Positions 1-8,943 of a stretch of DNA of 64,000 nt are shown here, one piece after another. A model generated the notes under the pieces. That model worked only from the letters and a program-made list of their open reading frames with translations. It was not told where the DNA came from and searched no databases. Within the stretch, counting starts at the first letter, position 1. Every line of letters starts with the position of its first letter. This DNA comes from Janthinobacterium sp. GW456P. GTDB lineage: Bacteria > Pseudomonadota > Gammaproteobacteria > Burkholderiales > Burkholderiaceae_D. Where the stretch lies: positions 1 to 64,000 of the forward strand of contig NZ_NEHB01000024.1 of NCBI RefSeq assembly GCF_002127655.1, read 5' to 3'. Made by a program: the position numbers and the translations under genes.

Positions 1-1
1 C

Positions 2-526
2 ACGGGCGCCTACACGCTGGTGCTGGCCTGGCTGCCGCCGTTTTATACGGAACTGGGCTGGAGCGCGGCCGACAGCGGCTTGCTGCTCGGTGGCCTGACC
101 CTGGTGGAAGTGCTGGCGGGACTGGCGATTTCCAGCGTCATTCACCGCTTCCCCGACCGCCGCATTCTGCTGCTGTCCGTCTTGTTGTCCGTGCTGGCCG
201 GCCTGGCTTGCCTGATCGTGGCGCCCGCGCAACTGGCCATTCCCGCCGTGATATTGCTCGGCTGCGGCATCGGCGCCCTGTTTCCCCTGTCGCTGATCGT
301 CAGCATGGACCACGTGCGTGACCCGGCCGGCGCCGGCGCCTTGCTCGGCTTCGTGCAGGGCGGCGGCTACATCATCGCCAGCAGCATGCCCTTCATTGCC
401 GGGCTGATCCGCCAGCATTCGTCCAGCCTGGCCCAGGCGTGGATGGTGATGGCGGGCGGCGTGCTGCTGTTGCTGCTGATCGCCGTGCGCTTCGCGCCGG
501 GCGCGCGGCTGGCCGCTGCGCGCTAG
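2..526 (+). CDS. MFS transporter, CynX/NimT-like (C-terminal part)
   Basis: The reading frame is open from the left window edge, so the N-terminal half lies outside the window. The visible 174 residues are almost entirely hydrophobic and form about five membrane helices with short loops. The loop after the second visible helix carries a basic HRFPDRR stretch typical of the cytoplasmic MFS loops. The pattern (TLVLAWLPPFY, a glycine-rich FVQGGGYIIAS segment) resembles CynX/NimT-type MFS permeases for cyanate or nitroimidazole-like substrates. Substrate cannot be inferred. It ends 40 bases before the next gene. Confidence 0.75.
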   Translation, partial: TGAYTLVLAWLPPFYTELGWSAADSGLLLGGLTLVEVLAGLAISSVIHRFPDRRILLLSVLLSVLAGLACLIVAPAQLAIPAVILLGCGIGALFPLSLIVSMDHVRDPAGAGALLGFVQGGGYIIASSMPFIAGLIRQHSSSLAQAWMVMAGGVLLLLLIAVRFAPGARLAAAR

Positions 527-566
527 CGTGCGCCTGGCGGGTGCGGCCAGCTGATATATTTCGGCC

Positions 567-1160
567 ATGAACATCGTCGACCATTATTTAGCCGGCTTGC
601 GTCAGGCCATGCCGCCGGAGCCGCTGGCGGAGCTGGCGCTGGCCAGCGGTGCCAGCGCGGCGCAACTGGCCAGCCTGCGCCAAACCTATCCGCTGTGCCC
701 GGACAGCCTGCTGTATTTGCTGGGCAAGTACAACGGCACCTATTACCAGGAGTATGCGGGCGGCATGGTGCTGGTGTACATGCTGGGCTCGGACGTGTTC
801 GAGTATCCGTATTACCTGAGTTCCGTCGAACAAATCCTGGAGGACGCGCAAGCGAACCAGCGCAGCATCGCCGACATCTATGGCCATTACCTGGAAGACG
901 ACCCCGGCATTGTCGACGCGCGCATCGACGCGGCCATCCGGCAGGGCCGGCGCCTGTGCTTTTCGCATTGCATGAACAATGGCGGCTCGTCGCGGCTGTA
1001 TGTCGATTTCACGCCCACGGCATCGGGCAAGGTGGGACAGATCGTGCGCTTCCTGCACGACCCCGACAACTACCAGGTCATCGCCGACAGTTTCGACGCC
1101 TACCTGCAAATGCTGATCGATGACGATTACGGCTTCCTGATCGAGGACAATTTTGAATAG
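567..1160 (+). CDS. SMI1/KNR4 (SUKH) family protein
   Basis: A soluble 197-residue protein with no signal peptide. The central part (LRQTYPLCPDSLLYLLGKYNGTYYQEYAGGMVL) has the SUKH layout: a helix, a P-x-S/D turn, LGKYNG, then beta strands. The acidic C-terminus (DDDYGFLIEDN) is also usual. SUKH proteins are known mostly as immunity proteins of contact-dependent or polymorphic toxins. No toxin gene is adjacent here, so it is an orphan, or it has a housekeeping role. The family call is by eye. It overlaps the start of the next gene by eight bases, which suggests translational coupling. Confidence 0.6.
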   Translation: MNIVDHYLAGLRQAMPPEPLAELALASGASAAQLASLRQTYPLCPDSLLYLLGKYNGTYYQEYAGGMVLVYMLGSDVFEYPYYLSSVEQILEDAQANQRSIADIYGHYLEDDPGIVDARIDAAIRQGRRLCFSHCMNNGGSSRLYVDFTPTASGKVGQIVRFLHDPDNYQVIADSFDAYLQMLIDDDYGFLIEDNFE

Positions 1161-1512
1161 TCCGGCCGCGCCGCCGTTCCTGCTGCCGGCCAACCGCCGC
1201 ATCGTGCTGTCCGGCGAGGATGCGCTGCGCATCCTGCGCGAGATCGAATTCCTGATGCAGTCGCTGCACCGCATTGGCCGCCATTACTATCCCGACGGCG
1301 ACGATGGCGGCGCCGACGTCCAGCGCCGTGCGCGGTATTGCGCGGAAACGACGCGCTTCATCGACGCAGAGCAAGCGACGACGCGCCTGGCGCTGATGCG
1401 CCGCATCCTGTCCGCCCCATTCGACACTACCTTGGGCGACGACGACATGGACGATCTCGAGCGCGCCGTCGCCGCGCTGCCGCTGTGGCGCGCCCCCGGC
1501 GAGTCATCATGA
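1153..1512 (+). CDS. Hypothetical protein, coupled to the SUKH gene
   Basis: This 119-residue protein is not recognised. It starts at a TTG that overlaps the stop region of the upstream SUKH-type gene, so it is probably translated by coupling. It is soluble and mainly helical (EDALRILREIEFLMQSLHRIGRHYY, then TTRLALMRRIL), with an acidic DDDMDDLE patch near the C-terminus and no cysteine motif. The two-gene cassette sits alone between a transporter and maeB. A regulatory or partner role to the SUKH protein is conceivable but unsupported. Confidence 0.6.
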   Translation: MNSPAAPPFLLPANRRIVLSGEDALRILREIEFLMQSLHRIGRHYYPDGDDGGADVQRRARYCAETTRFIDAEQATTRLALMRRILSAPFDTTLGDDDMDDLERAVAALPLWRAPGESS

Positions 1513-1704
1513 AAACCAATTGAAATATACAATTCGATAGTTTTTCCTGTTCAGGACGTTTGTGCCGCCGGACGGCCTTACAATGCTAGGTTATGCGTTT
1601 TCGTGATATCAGACTGTGGCTAGCGGAAAATACCTAGCTAATTGAAAGAATCGGTCTGATAAAATCCGGAACACCCGATCGACCAAACAGGAAGGCAGCA
1701 CAGC

Positions 1705-4023
1705 ATGGATTCGTCATCTGATAAAAAAGAAGAATTGCGTCAACAATTGCGCTTGGCCGCACTCGAGTATCACGAGTGCCCGCGCCCCGGCAAAATCAGC
1801 GTGACGCCGACCAAACAACTGACCAACCAGCGCGACCTGGCGCTGGCCTACTCGCCAGGCGTGGCCGCTCCCTGTGAAGAAATCGTCATCGATCCGGCCA
1901 ATGCCTATAAATATACGGCGCGCGGCAATCTGGTGGCCGTCATCACCAACGGCACGGCCGTGCTGGGACTGGGCAATATCGGCCCGCTGGCCGCCAAGCC
2001 GGTGATGGAAGGCAAGGGCGTGCTGTTCAAGAAATTCGCCGGCATCGACGTCTTCGACATCGAAATCAACGAATCGGACCCCGATAAACTGGTCGACATC
2101 ATCGCTTCGCTGGAACCGACCTTCGGCGGCGTGAACCTGGAAGACATCAAGGCGCCCGAGTGCTTCTACATCGAGCGCCAGCTGCGCGACCGCATGAAGA
2201 TTCCCGTCTTCCATGACGACCAGCACGGCACCGCCATCATCGTCGGCGCGGCTATCCTGAACGGCCTGAAGGCCGTCGGCAAGGAAATCGCGGCCTGCAA
2301 GCTGGTCGTCTCGGGCGCGGGTGCGGCGGCGCTGGCCTGCCTGGACCTGATCGTCGACCTGGGCTTCCCCCTCAAAAACATCTACGTCACCGACCTGGCC
2401 GGCGTGGTCTACAAGGGCCGCGCGGAACTGATGGACCCGGACAAGGAACGCTTCGCGCAAGACACGCCGCTGCGCACCCTGGGCGAAGTCATCCCGGACG
2501 CCGACATCTTCCTCGGCGTTTCCGCCGCCGGCGTGCTGAAACAGGACATGGTGCGCAAGATGGCGCCGAACCCGCTGATCCTGGCGCTGGCCAACCCGAA
2601 TCCGGAAATCCTGCCGGAAGAAGTCAAGGCCGTGCGCAGCGACGCTATCATCGCCACCGGCCGTTCGGACTATCCGAACCAGGTCAACAACGTGCTGTGC
2701 TTCCCCTACATCTTCCGCGGCGCCCTCGATTGCGGCGCCACCACCATCACGCGCGAGATGGAAATCGCCGTGGTGCACGCGATCGCCGACCTGGCGCATG
2801 CCGAGCAGTCCGATATCGTCGCCACCACCTACGGCATCAGCAACCTGTCGTTCGGTCCTGAATACCTGATCCCGATGCCGTTCGATCCGCGTTTGCTGAT
2901 CAAGATCGCGCCAGCGGTCGCCAAGGCGGCCGAGGATTCGGGCGTCGCCACGCGTCCGATCAAGGACTTGCAGGCGTACGCGGACAACCTGCAGCAGTTC
3001 GTCTACCGCAGCGGCACCTTCATGAAGCCGCTGTTCCTGATGGCCAAGTCCACGCCGGCCGAACTCAAACGCATCGTCTACGCCGAAGGCGAAGAAGAGC
3101 GCGTGCTGCGCGCCGTGCAAGTGGTGGTCGATGAAAAACTGGCGCGTCCCATCCTGGTGGGCCGTCCGCCCGTGCTTGAAGCGCGCATCCAGAAGTTCGG
3201 CCTGCGCCTGAAGCAAGGCGTCGATTTCGACGTCATCAACCCGGACTTCGACGAGCGCTATCGCGATTACTGGAATACGTACTACGCGATGACCAGCCGC
3301 AAGGGCGTCACCGAGGAATACGCGAAACTGGAAATGCGCCGCCGCCACACCCTGATCGGTTCGATGATGATCCACAAGGGCGACGCCGACGGCATGATCT
3401 GCGGCACCTTCGGCACCACCCAGCTGCACCTGAAATACATCGACCAGGTGCTGGGCAAGCGCGCCGGCAGCAATGTGTATGCCGCCATGAACGTCTTGAT
3501 CATGCCGGAGCGCCAGCTGGTGATGGTCGATACGCACGTCAACGAGAACCCGGACGCCGGGCAGCTGGCCGAGATCACCATCATGGCCGCCGAAGAGATG
3601 ACCCGTTTCGGCCTGTCGCCGCGCGCGGCCCTGCTGTCGCACTCGAACTTCGGTTCCAGCGACAGCGCCTCGGCGCAAAAGATGCGCGCCGCCCTGGCCA
3701 TCATCAAGGAACGCGCGCCGGAGCTGGAAATCGACGGCGAAATGCACGGCGATACGGCGCTCGACAGCAAGCTGCGCCACAAGCTGATGCCGAACTCGGA
3801 CCTGAAGCATGATGCCAACCTGCTCGTCATGCCGAACATCGAATCGGCCAACATCGCCTACAACCTGGTGAAGACGGCGGCCGGCAACGGCATCGCCGTG
3901 GGTCCGATCCTGCTCGGCTGCGCCAAGCCCGTGCACATTCTGACGCCATCGGCCACCGTGCGCCGCATCGTCAACATGACGGCCCTGTGCGTGGTCGATG
4001 CAGTCGCCCAGCGGAAAGTCTAA
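1705..4023 (+). CDS. maeB: NADP-dependent malic enzyme with phosphotransacetylase-like domain
   Basis: A cytoplasmic enzyme that oxidatively decarboxylates malate to pyruvate and makes NADPH. At 772 residues it has the usual MaeB length. Residues 1 to about 430 are the malic enzyme domain, with [11 protein letters not shown] near 48-56, the metal-site stretch FHDDQHGTA at 169-177 and the nucleotide fold GAGAAA near 204-209. Residues from about 430 onward form the phosphate acetyl/butyryltransferase-like domain that in MaeB serves allosteric control by acetyl-CoA. The ATG follows an AGGAAGG Shine-Dalgarno. It is monocistronic, with its own promoter region (1513-1704) and a strong terminator. 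Confidence 0.96.
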   Translation: MDSSSDKKEELRQQLRLAALEYHECPRPGKISVTPTKQLTNQRDLALAYSPGVAAPCEEIVIDPANAYKYTARGNLVAVITNGTAVLGLGNIGPLAAKPVMEGKGVLFKKFAGIDVFDIEINESDPDKLVDIIASLEPTFGGVNLEDIKAPECFYIERQLRDRMKIPVFHDDQHGTAIIVGAAILNGLKAVGKEIAACKLVVSGAGAAALACLDLIVDLGFPLKNIYVTDLAGVVYKGRAELMDPDKERFAQDTPLRTLGEVIPDADIFLGVSAAGVLKQDMVRKMAPNPLILALANPNPEILPEEVKAVRSDAIIATGRSDYPNQVNNVLCFPYIFRGALDCGATTITREMEIAVVHAIADLAHAEQSDIVATTYGISNLSFGPEYLIPMPFDPRLLIKIAPAVAKAAEDSGVATRPIKDLQAYADNLQQFVYRSGTFMKPLFLMAKSTPAELKRIVYAEGEEERVLRAVQVVVDEKLARPILVGRPPVLEARIQKFGLRLKQGVDFDVINPDFDERYRDYWNTYYAMTSRKGVTEEYAKLEMRRRHTLIGSMMIHKGDADGMICGTFGTTQLHLKYIDQVLGKRAGSNVYAAMNVLIMPERQLVMVDTHVNENPDAGQLAEITIMAAEEMTRFGLSPRAALLSHSNFGSSDSASAQKMRAALAIIKERAPELEIDGEMHGDTALDSKLRHKLMPNSDLKHDANLLVMPNIESANIAYNLVKTAAGNGIAVGPILLGCAKPVHILTPSATVRRIVNMTALCVVDAVAQRKV

Positions 4024-4043
4024 GCGTTAGCTGCACATGAAAA

Positions 4044-4076
4044 GCCGCCCCGTCCGCAAGGAGGGGCGGTTTTTTT
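4044..4076 (+). terminator. Rho-independent terminator of maeB
   Basis: A 7-bp perfect stem (CCGCCCC at 4045-4051 pairing with GGGGCGG at 4063-4069) is followed by seven T residues. The TAA of the convergent membrane-protein gene (4075-4077) lies inside this T tract, so the terminator DNA is part of the 3' end of that gene. Confidence 0.9.
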
Positions 4077-4944
4077 ACGTCGGCGCCACGGGCAAAGCCG
4101 TGGCGGCCGCCTGGCGGCGCAGGTAATAGTGGCGGTACAGCATGATCTCGCCCCACACCAGCAGCAGCGCCGCCAGCACGAACAGGCCCAGCGTGATCTT
4201 GAGCGAATTGAAATAGGCGCCCGCCTGGCGCTTGATGGCGTCGATGAAAATCATCGGCACTGATTTGTCGAGTTTGCTGAAGTCGGCCTGGCGCGCCACA
4301 TCGGTGGTCAGGCGCACGGCCAGATCGGTGCCCAGGCTGGCCAGTTCGCCCGTCGCCTGGCCACGGAAGTTGGCGCCCTTGAGCGCTTCGCCCAGCACCT
4401 CGACCCTGGCGATCAGCTGTTCCTGCAGCACTTGCGTCAGCAGCACGCTGCCGCGGCGCAGAATGAATTCATTGATCCAGCGCGCCTTGCTGCGTTCCCA
4501 GTAGCTGCTGGACGTGGGCTGGTAATACATGCCTTGCACGAACGGTTCGAGCAGGCTGCGCATGCTGATGGGCTGGCCCGGGGCGATCAGCTTGACCTGC
4601 TGTTCCAGGTAGACGCGCAGCGCCGGCATCTGTGCCTCGACCACCGGTTGCAGATCGCGCTCGAGGGCCTGGTTGACCACGCGGTGCGCGCTGTGCACGG
4701 CGCCAAACCCGGCACCGAGGAGGGGCAGCGCGAGCAGGATCAGCACATAGCTGAGCTTGGCGGCCACATGCCAGGCGCGTGGACGGCGCACCAGCAGGCA
4801 TTTTCTGGCCAGCTGGTAGCAGATGCCGAGCGCCAGCACAAAGCCGAGCACGCCATACAGCAGCATCCACGGCAGGACGGTCCACAGCAGCTCGCTGCCG
4901 AACGGCGCCAGGGCGCTGCCCCAATTGATCAGTTGTTGTTTCAT
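4075..4944 (-). CDS. Conserved membrane protein, function unknown
   Basis: A 289-residue protein with three hydrophobic segments: about residues 18-43 (LLWTVLPWMLLYGVLGFVLALGI), 64-85 (YVLILLALPLLGAGFGAV) and 248-270 (LGLFVLAALLLVWGEIML). Between segments two and three lies a soluble domain of about 160 residues, rich in Q/E/R, probably periplasmic. I do not recognise the family. It lies 69 bases downstream of the universal stress protein gene on the same strand and may be co-transcribed with it, placing it under the same FNR-type control. Its stop codon lies in the maeB terminator. Confidence 0.7.
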   Translation of the reverse strand: MKQQLINWGSALAPFGSELLWTVLPWMLLYGVLGFVLALGICYQLARKCLLVRRPRAWHVAAKLSYVLILLALPLLGAGFGAVHSAHRVVNQALERDLQPVVEAQMPALRVYLEQQVKLIAPGQPISMRSLLEPFVQGMYYQPTSSSYWERSKARWINEFILRRGSVLLTQVLQEQLIARVEVLGEALKGANFRGQATGELASLGTDLAVRLTTDVARQADFSKLDKSVPMIFIDAIKRQAGAYFNSLKITLGLFVLAALLLVWGEIMLYRHYYLRRQAAATALPVAPT

Positions 4945-5013
4945 CTACATTGCCTTGATATGGAAAATCAGGCAAGTATAGCCATTGTGCAACAGAACGT
5001 GGCGCGCGGGACC

Positions 5014-5850
5014 TCAGTGCGCCATCAGCACGGGCAAGGTCATCTGGCGCAGCACGGTTTCCGTGACGCCGCCCAGCAGGATTTCGCGGAAGCGCGCGTG
5101 GCCGTAGCCGCCCATCACCAGCAGGTCCGCATGCACTTCGGCGGCCATGGCCAGCAGCGCCGCGCCGATGTCGCCCGTAGTGATGGCCGCACGCACTTCG
5201 ACGGGCACGCCATGGCGGCTCAGGTAGGCGGCGATGTCGGCGCCCGGGTGGCGTGCCGGCTGCGCATGACCGGCCGGCGGGTGCAGCAGGGCCAGCACCA
5301 CCAGGCGCGCCGCGCGCAACAGGGGCAGGGCGTGGCCGATGGCGCGCGTCGCTTCCATGCTGCCATCCCAGGCCACCACCACAGTGTTGTCCATGTGCGC
5401 GAACTGGCCGCTGTGCGGCACGATCAGCACGGGGCGGGCCGCGTTCAGCATCACGTACGGCACCAGGTCGCTCATGGCGCCGGGCAGCGCTTCGCTGGCG
5501 TCGTGCTGGCTCAGCACGGTCAGGTCGCTGTAGCGGGCGCTGACGGCCATGCCGCCATCTTCGTCGTCTTCGATCAGGCGCCGCTCCAGCGAGACGGCGC
5601 CGGCCTGGCGCGCCAGCGTTTCAAACTGGTCCAGCGCCTGTTCCGCCTGCCCGTGCAGGGCGTTGATCTGTGCCGCCACGGCGGCGCCGCGCATGCCGCG
5701 GTTGTTTTCCAGGGTAAAGCGCGACATGCCGGTCATGGCGGCGCCGATCAGGTGCGCCTGGTGCGCGTGCGCCAGCCGTGCCGCGATGGCGATGCGCTGC
5801 GGCGCATGGCGCGACAGGTCGGCGTGGACGAGGATGGATTTATAGGCCAT
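5014..5850 (-). CDS. Tandem-domain universal stress protein
   Basis: A cytoplasmic protein of 278 residues with two UspA folds (about 1-145 and 155-278). The N-terminus YKSILVHADLS is the first strand of domain one. Domain two contains VVVAWDGSMEATRA and ends with the nucleotide-binding pattern GGYGHARFREILLGG...T, so it probably binds ATP. Two-domain Usps of this type in beta- and gammaproteobacteria are often induced by low oxygen. Two perfect FNR/ANR boxes lie upstream (5947-5960, 6015-6028), which supports that. ATG start with a weak ribosome site. Confidence 0.88.
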   Translation of the reverse strand: MAYKSILVHADLSRHAPQRIAIAARLAHAHQAHLIGAAMTGMSRFTLENNRGMRGAAVAAQINALHGQAEQALDQFETLARQAGAVSLERRLIEDDEDGGMAVSARYSDLTVLSQHDASEALPGAMSDLVPYVMLNAARPVLIVPHSGQFAHMDNTVVVAWDGSMEATRAIGHALPLLRAARLVVLALLHPPAGHAQPARHPGADIAAYLSRHGVPVEVRAAITTGDIGAALLAMAAEVHADLLVMGGYGHARFREILLGGVTETVLRQMTLPVLMAH

Positions 5851-5946
5851 GGTGTCATTCGCTAGTCAGGATGGCAACAAGGCTAGAACGGCAACACGGG
5901 CAAGTCCAGCATTGCCGTGCTGGCCTGGGCTTTTCTTTTGCTGAGC

Positions 5947-5960
5947 TTGATGTGGATCAA
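5947..5960. promoter_or_regulatory. FNR/ANR box, proximal
   Basis: Exact match to the FNR consensus, TTGAT-GTGG-ATCAA. Its centre is about 103 bases upstream of the usp start codon on the minus strand. A transcription start about 41 bases downstream of the centre would give a leader of about 60 bases. I see no strong -10 element there. Confidence 0.75.
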
Positions 5961-6014
5961 GAAAATACGGCCCATGGCCATCTGCAAGCCCGCAATCGGA
6001 AAATCGCGGGCTAT

Positions 6015-6028
6015 TTGATGTGCATCAA
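6015..6028. promoter_or_regulatory. FNR/ANR box, distal
   Basis: A second exact match, TTGAT-GTGC-ATCAA, 68 bases from the proximal box. It is symmetric and could act on usp (minus strand) or, less likely because of the 230-base distance, on the methyltransferase gene on the plus strand. The rest of the 403-base gap 5851-6253 shows no gene. A possible extended -10 (TGCTACATT near 6216) precedes the methyltransferase. Confidence 0.7.
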
Positions 6029-6253
6029 AATGCCTGCCCCCGCGCCAGCCATAATGGCGGTGAACTCCTTGCCCTTCCAGTGGTCTGCATTGGCGCCGGC
6101 GCCATCTGTCCGGCACTTTCTTGTGTGACGCAACAACACTGGCCGTGGCGGGAGTTCACTTCCCCGCCTGCCGCCGGCTTCGCCTGGCTCGGTGTGGCCG
6201 TTCTGCCTTGTGCCATGCTACATTCGCATCCTGTTTTTTCTGAAAGGATGACG

Positions 6254-7054
6254 ATGCCCGTAGCCAGCAACTTCTTGCAGCATAATCAGCATGCCTGGGA
6301 TGCCCAGGCGGCCCGGAACAGCCCGTGGTCGCAGCCCGTCGACAGCGCCACCATCGCCGCAGCGCGCGCCGGGCAGTGGCAAATCCATCTGACGCCCGGT
6401 CCCTTGCCGGCCGGCTGGCTGGGTGAGGTACGCGGCAAGCGCATCCTGTGCCTGGCCGGTGCCGGCGGGCAGCAGGCGCCCGTGCTGGCCGCCGCCGGCG
6501 CGCACGTCACCGTCTTCGATCTGTCTGAACAGCAACTGGCGCAAGACCGCATGGTGGCCGAACGCGACGGCTTGCAACTGGCCACCGTCCAGGGCGATAT
6601 GCGCGACCTGGCCTGCTTTGCCGACGCCAGCTTCGATGTCATCATCCACCCCGTGTCGAACCAGTACGTGCCCGAAATCGCCCCCGTGTGGCGCGAATGC
6701 GCGCGCGTGCTGGCCGATGGCGGCGTGCTGCTGAGCAGTTTCTTCAACCCGGCCGTGTTCATCGGCGACCGCGATCCGCAATGGGCACAGCAGGGCTTGA
6801 TACGGCCCCGTTTCGTGCTGCCGTATTCGGATGTGGAGGATATGGAAGCGGACGCGCTGGCGGCGCGCATGGAGAAGGGCGAGGCGCTGATCTTCGGCCA
6901 CGGCCTGGACAGCCAGATTGGCGGCCAGCTGACGGCGGGCTTCGTGCTGGCGGGTTACCACGAGGAAATGCATCCCCACCCGCGCTTTGAAATTGAAAAA
7001 TTCCTGCCCAGCTTTATTGCCACGCGGGCCGTCAGGCTGGCGCGCGCGGTATAG
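6254..7054 (+). CDS. Class I SAM-dependent methyltransferase
   Basis: A cytoplasmic methyltransferase of 266 residues with unknown substrate. Motif I is ILCLAGAGGQ (about 64-73), followed by an acidic strand end VTVFDLS (85-91) and motif II QGDMRDLACFADASFDVI. I set the start at 6254 because AAAGG (6243-6247) lies six bases upstream. The in-frame ATG at 6248 would abut the ribosome site, and the frame extends to 6020 only as non-coding leader. The convergent gene ends six bases downstream. Confidence 0.85.
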   Translation: MPVASNFLQHNQHAWDAQAARNSPWSQPVDSATIAAARAGQWQIHLTPGPLPAGWLGEVRGKRILCLAGAGGQQAPVLAAAGAHVTVFDLSEQQLAQDRMVAERDGLQLATVQGDMRDLACFADASFDVIIHPVSNQYVPEIAPVWRECARVLADGGVLLSSFFNPAVFIGDRDPQWAQQGLIRPRFVLPYSDVEDMEADALAARMEKGEALIFGHGLDSQIGGQLTAGFVLAGYHEEMHPHPRFEIEKFLPSFIATRAVRLARAV

Positions 7055-7060
7055 CGATCA

Positions 7061-7561
7061 TTAGTTGTACGGCTGCAAGTCCAGCCAGACGGCATACGCC
7101 AGGCGCTTGCCGTTCCACAGGCCGCCGCCGCGGATGACGGCGTCGCACGAGGTCAGCTGGCCTACCAGGTCCATGCGGCCCAGGTTGCGGCGCAGGCGCA
7201 GGGCGTCGTTGTGCGACAGGTAGCCCACCAGCTGGCCGTCGATGAAGACGGCGATGGCCTTGTCCTGGAACGGGTTGGCATCGTCGCAGACGAGCAGGGC
7301 CAGGCATTTTTCTTCCGCATTGCCGGGACCGTGTTCGCCTGCCAGCTTGGCGATGGCGGGTTGGTACATCGCTTCGTTTTCCACTTCCGACGCAAAGCGC
7401 CCCTCGTCGCTCCAATGGTGCGCCGGTGCGCCCGCAGGGATCGCCGGCACATACTGGCGCACGGAGACGAGCGGCTTGTGCAGCGGTTTGACGGGCGTGC
7501 GGCCGCTGAAGACGTAGTACAGCAGGGCGATGACGATCACGATGGCAAGCAGGTAAAGCAT
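7061..7561 (-). CDS. Membrane-anchored HIRAN-like protein
   Basis: A 166-residue protein. Residues 1-19 (MLYLLAIVIVIALLYYVFS) form a single N-terminal anchor. The C-terminal half, CLALLVCDDANPFQDKAI and AVFIDGQLVGYLSHNDA, matches the HIRAN pattern of a NP-x-D-x-A-I-x-V strand followed by a G-x-x-VGYL turn. HIRAN domains bind damaged or stalled DNA ends in eukaryotes, and in bacteria they often stand alone. A membrane-tethered HIRAN is odd, and its ligand is unknown. ATG start, no operon partner. Confidence 0.6.
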   Translation of the reverse strand: MLYLLAIVIVIALLYYVFSGRTPVKPLHKPLVSVRQYVPAIPAGAPAHHWSDEGRFASEVENEAMYQPAIAKLAGEHGPGNAEEKCLALLVCDDANPFQDKAIAVFIDGQLVGYLSHNDALRLRRNLGRMDLVGQLTSCDAVIRGGGLWNGKRLAYAVWLDLQPYN

Positions 7562-7625
7562 GGTATCTCTCTGATTTCGAAGGTGGGAGCCGGGATCGCG
7601 GGCGTGCCGCGCGGCGTTGCCGCTA

Positions 7626-8372
7626 CTATAGCAAGTTCGCTGCCCGGTCCCGGGTAAATCTGGCCATCAGATGGCGTCGCCGGCGCAGTGCGCGCGGGTC
7701 GTTCAGCACGATGGGCGAGGCGCCCGTCAGTCCCGAATAATACTGGCCGTGCCGGCGCAGGACGAAGGCATAGTCGCGCAGCGCGTGGCCGTGCGCCAGC
7801 ATGCGCGCATCGCAATCGACCTCGATGGCAAAGCGCAGCCGGTGCAGCTGCCACCACAGGGGCAGGTTCCACGGCATGATCACGATCAAGGCGTAGGCCA
7901 GGGCCAGCAACTGCGGATCGCGCGCGGCCAGCCGGCATTGTGCGTGCGCCAGCAGCAGCGCCTGTTGCGGGGGAGGAATCAGTCGCAGCCAGACGGGCAT
8001 CACGATGCGCGGCCGCAGCAGCCCCGCCACACAGGGACCGATACCGCCGCTCAGGAAAACGCGCGTGCCCAGCAGCGATGCTTTCTGCCAGCGCCGCTGG
8101 TGCGACAGCAGCCAGAGGCTGCGCAGCGCCAACATCAACAGCATGCCGCTCGATAAGACAAACCAGCCCAGTTTCAGCTGCGCCTGCTCCGCCGGCATGG
8201 CCGCCAGCACGCCGGGCAGCGACGCCAGGGGCAAGATGACGGACGCGGCGATGACCGCCAGCCACAGCCAGCGTGTCGTGCGCCCGCGCCCTTGCCGCGC
8301 GCGCTCGGCGCGCCAGGCGGCAGCGCTCAACAGCAGCGCCAGCGCCATGCTGCACAGTAGCCAGACCGGCAT
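7626..8372 (-). CDS. BlaR1/M56-like membrane protein lacking the zinc motif
   Basis: A 248-residue protein with helices at about 3-20, 36-57 and 69-90, then a soluble part (TRVFLSGGIGPCVAGLLRPRIVMP) that matches the M56/BlaR1 peptidase module (normally G-x-x-P...G-x-x-P-x-I-x-x-P). Where M56 proteins have HExxH followed by a few residues and RRD, this one reads LAHAQCRLAARD, so both the glutamate and the second histidine are lost. The downstream E-x-x-CDARML remains. It is probably a non-catalytic relative. The usual BlaI-type repressor is not adjacent. A GNAT gene ends seven bases upstream. Confidence 0.6.
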   Translation of the reverse strand: MPVWLLCSMALALLLSAAAWRAERARQGRGRTTRWLWLAVIAASVILPLASLPGVLAAMPAEQAQLKLGWFVLSSGMLLMLALRSLWLLSHQRRWQKASLLGTRVFLSGGIGPCVAGLLRPRIVMPVWLRLIPPPQQALLLAHAQCRLAARDPQLLALAYALIVIMPWNLPLWWQLHRLRFAIEVDCDARMLAHGHALRDYAFVLRRHGQYYSGLTGASPIVLNDPRALRRRRHLMARFTRDRAANLL

Positions 8373-8379
8373 CGGGCGC

Positions 8380-8796
8380 CTAGCGCTTCAGCGCCATGCC
8401 GACGGAAGCGGGCGCCGTGTGCCTGAAACCGAATTGCGCGTACAGATCTTGCGCCTGACCATCGGCGATCAGGCTGACATACGCGCTTTCCGGCACGTCG
8501 CTGTCGATGAACTGGCGGATTTCGCGCATGATCAGCTTGCCCAAGCCCTTGCCCTGGTGGGCCGGCAGCACGGCGATATCGACCATCTGGAAGAAGCAGC
8601 CGCCATCGCCGATGACCCTGCCCATGCCCACCACGGCGTCGCCATGCAGCACTTGCACGGCAAACAGGGAATGCGGCAAGCCCTTGGCCGCCGCCTCCGC
8701 GGTTTTCGCGCTCAACCCGGCGGCGACGCGCAGCTGCTGGTAGGTGGCGATGGAGGGGATGGCCAGACGGGTGGTATAAGGTGATGCGGCGGTCAA
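8380..8796 (-). CDS. GNAT family N-acetyltransferase
   Basis: An acetyl-CoA-dependent acyltransferase of about 138 residues. The acetyl-CoA loop is VDIAVLPAHQGKGLGKLIM (R/Q-x-x-G-x-G/A type) and the C-terminal strand YAQFGF is usual for the fold. Substrate unknown. I chose a TTG start at 8796 because AGGAG lies six bases upstream (8803-8807). The open frame extends further to 8862, but only through the leader. It lies seven bases upstream of the M56-like gene on the same strand. Confidence 0.85.
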   Translation of the reverse strand: MTAASPYTTRLAIPSIATYQQLRVAAGLSAKTAEAAAKGLPHSLFAVQVLHGDAVVGMGRVIGDGGCFFQMVDIAVLPAHQGKGLGKLIMREIRQFIDSDVPESAYVSLIADGQAQDLYAQFGFRHTAPASVGMALKR

Positions 8797-8943
8797 GACG
8801 GTCTCCTGTGCAATATGGATGGAATGGCCATTATAGGCGGCGAGCGCGGCCGGGGGCGGCACGCTTTATTCACCGCGCCCTATCTCGTGCGCGGCGCTTT
8901 TGCGCTATGGTGGCGTCATTCATTTATTTGTTGAAAGCATGCC

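Noticed and set aside
1714-3936. 740-residue open frame antisense to maeB
   Set aside because: Composition is His/Arg/Gln/Val-rich as expected from the complement of a GC-rich gene; maeB on the other strand is unambiguous.
6020-6253. N-terminal extension of the methyltransferase
   Set aside because: Runs over an FNR box and lacks a ribosome site; the methyltransferase fold begins after 6254.
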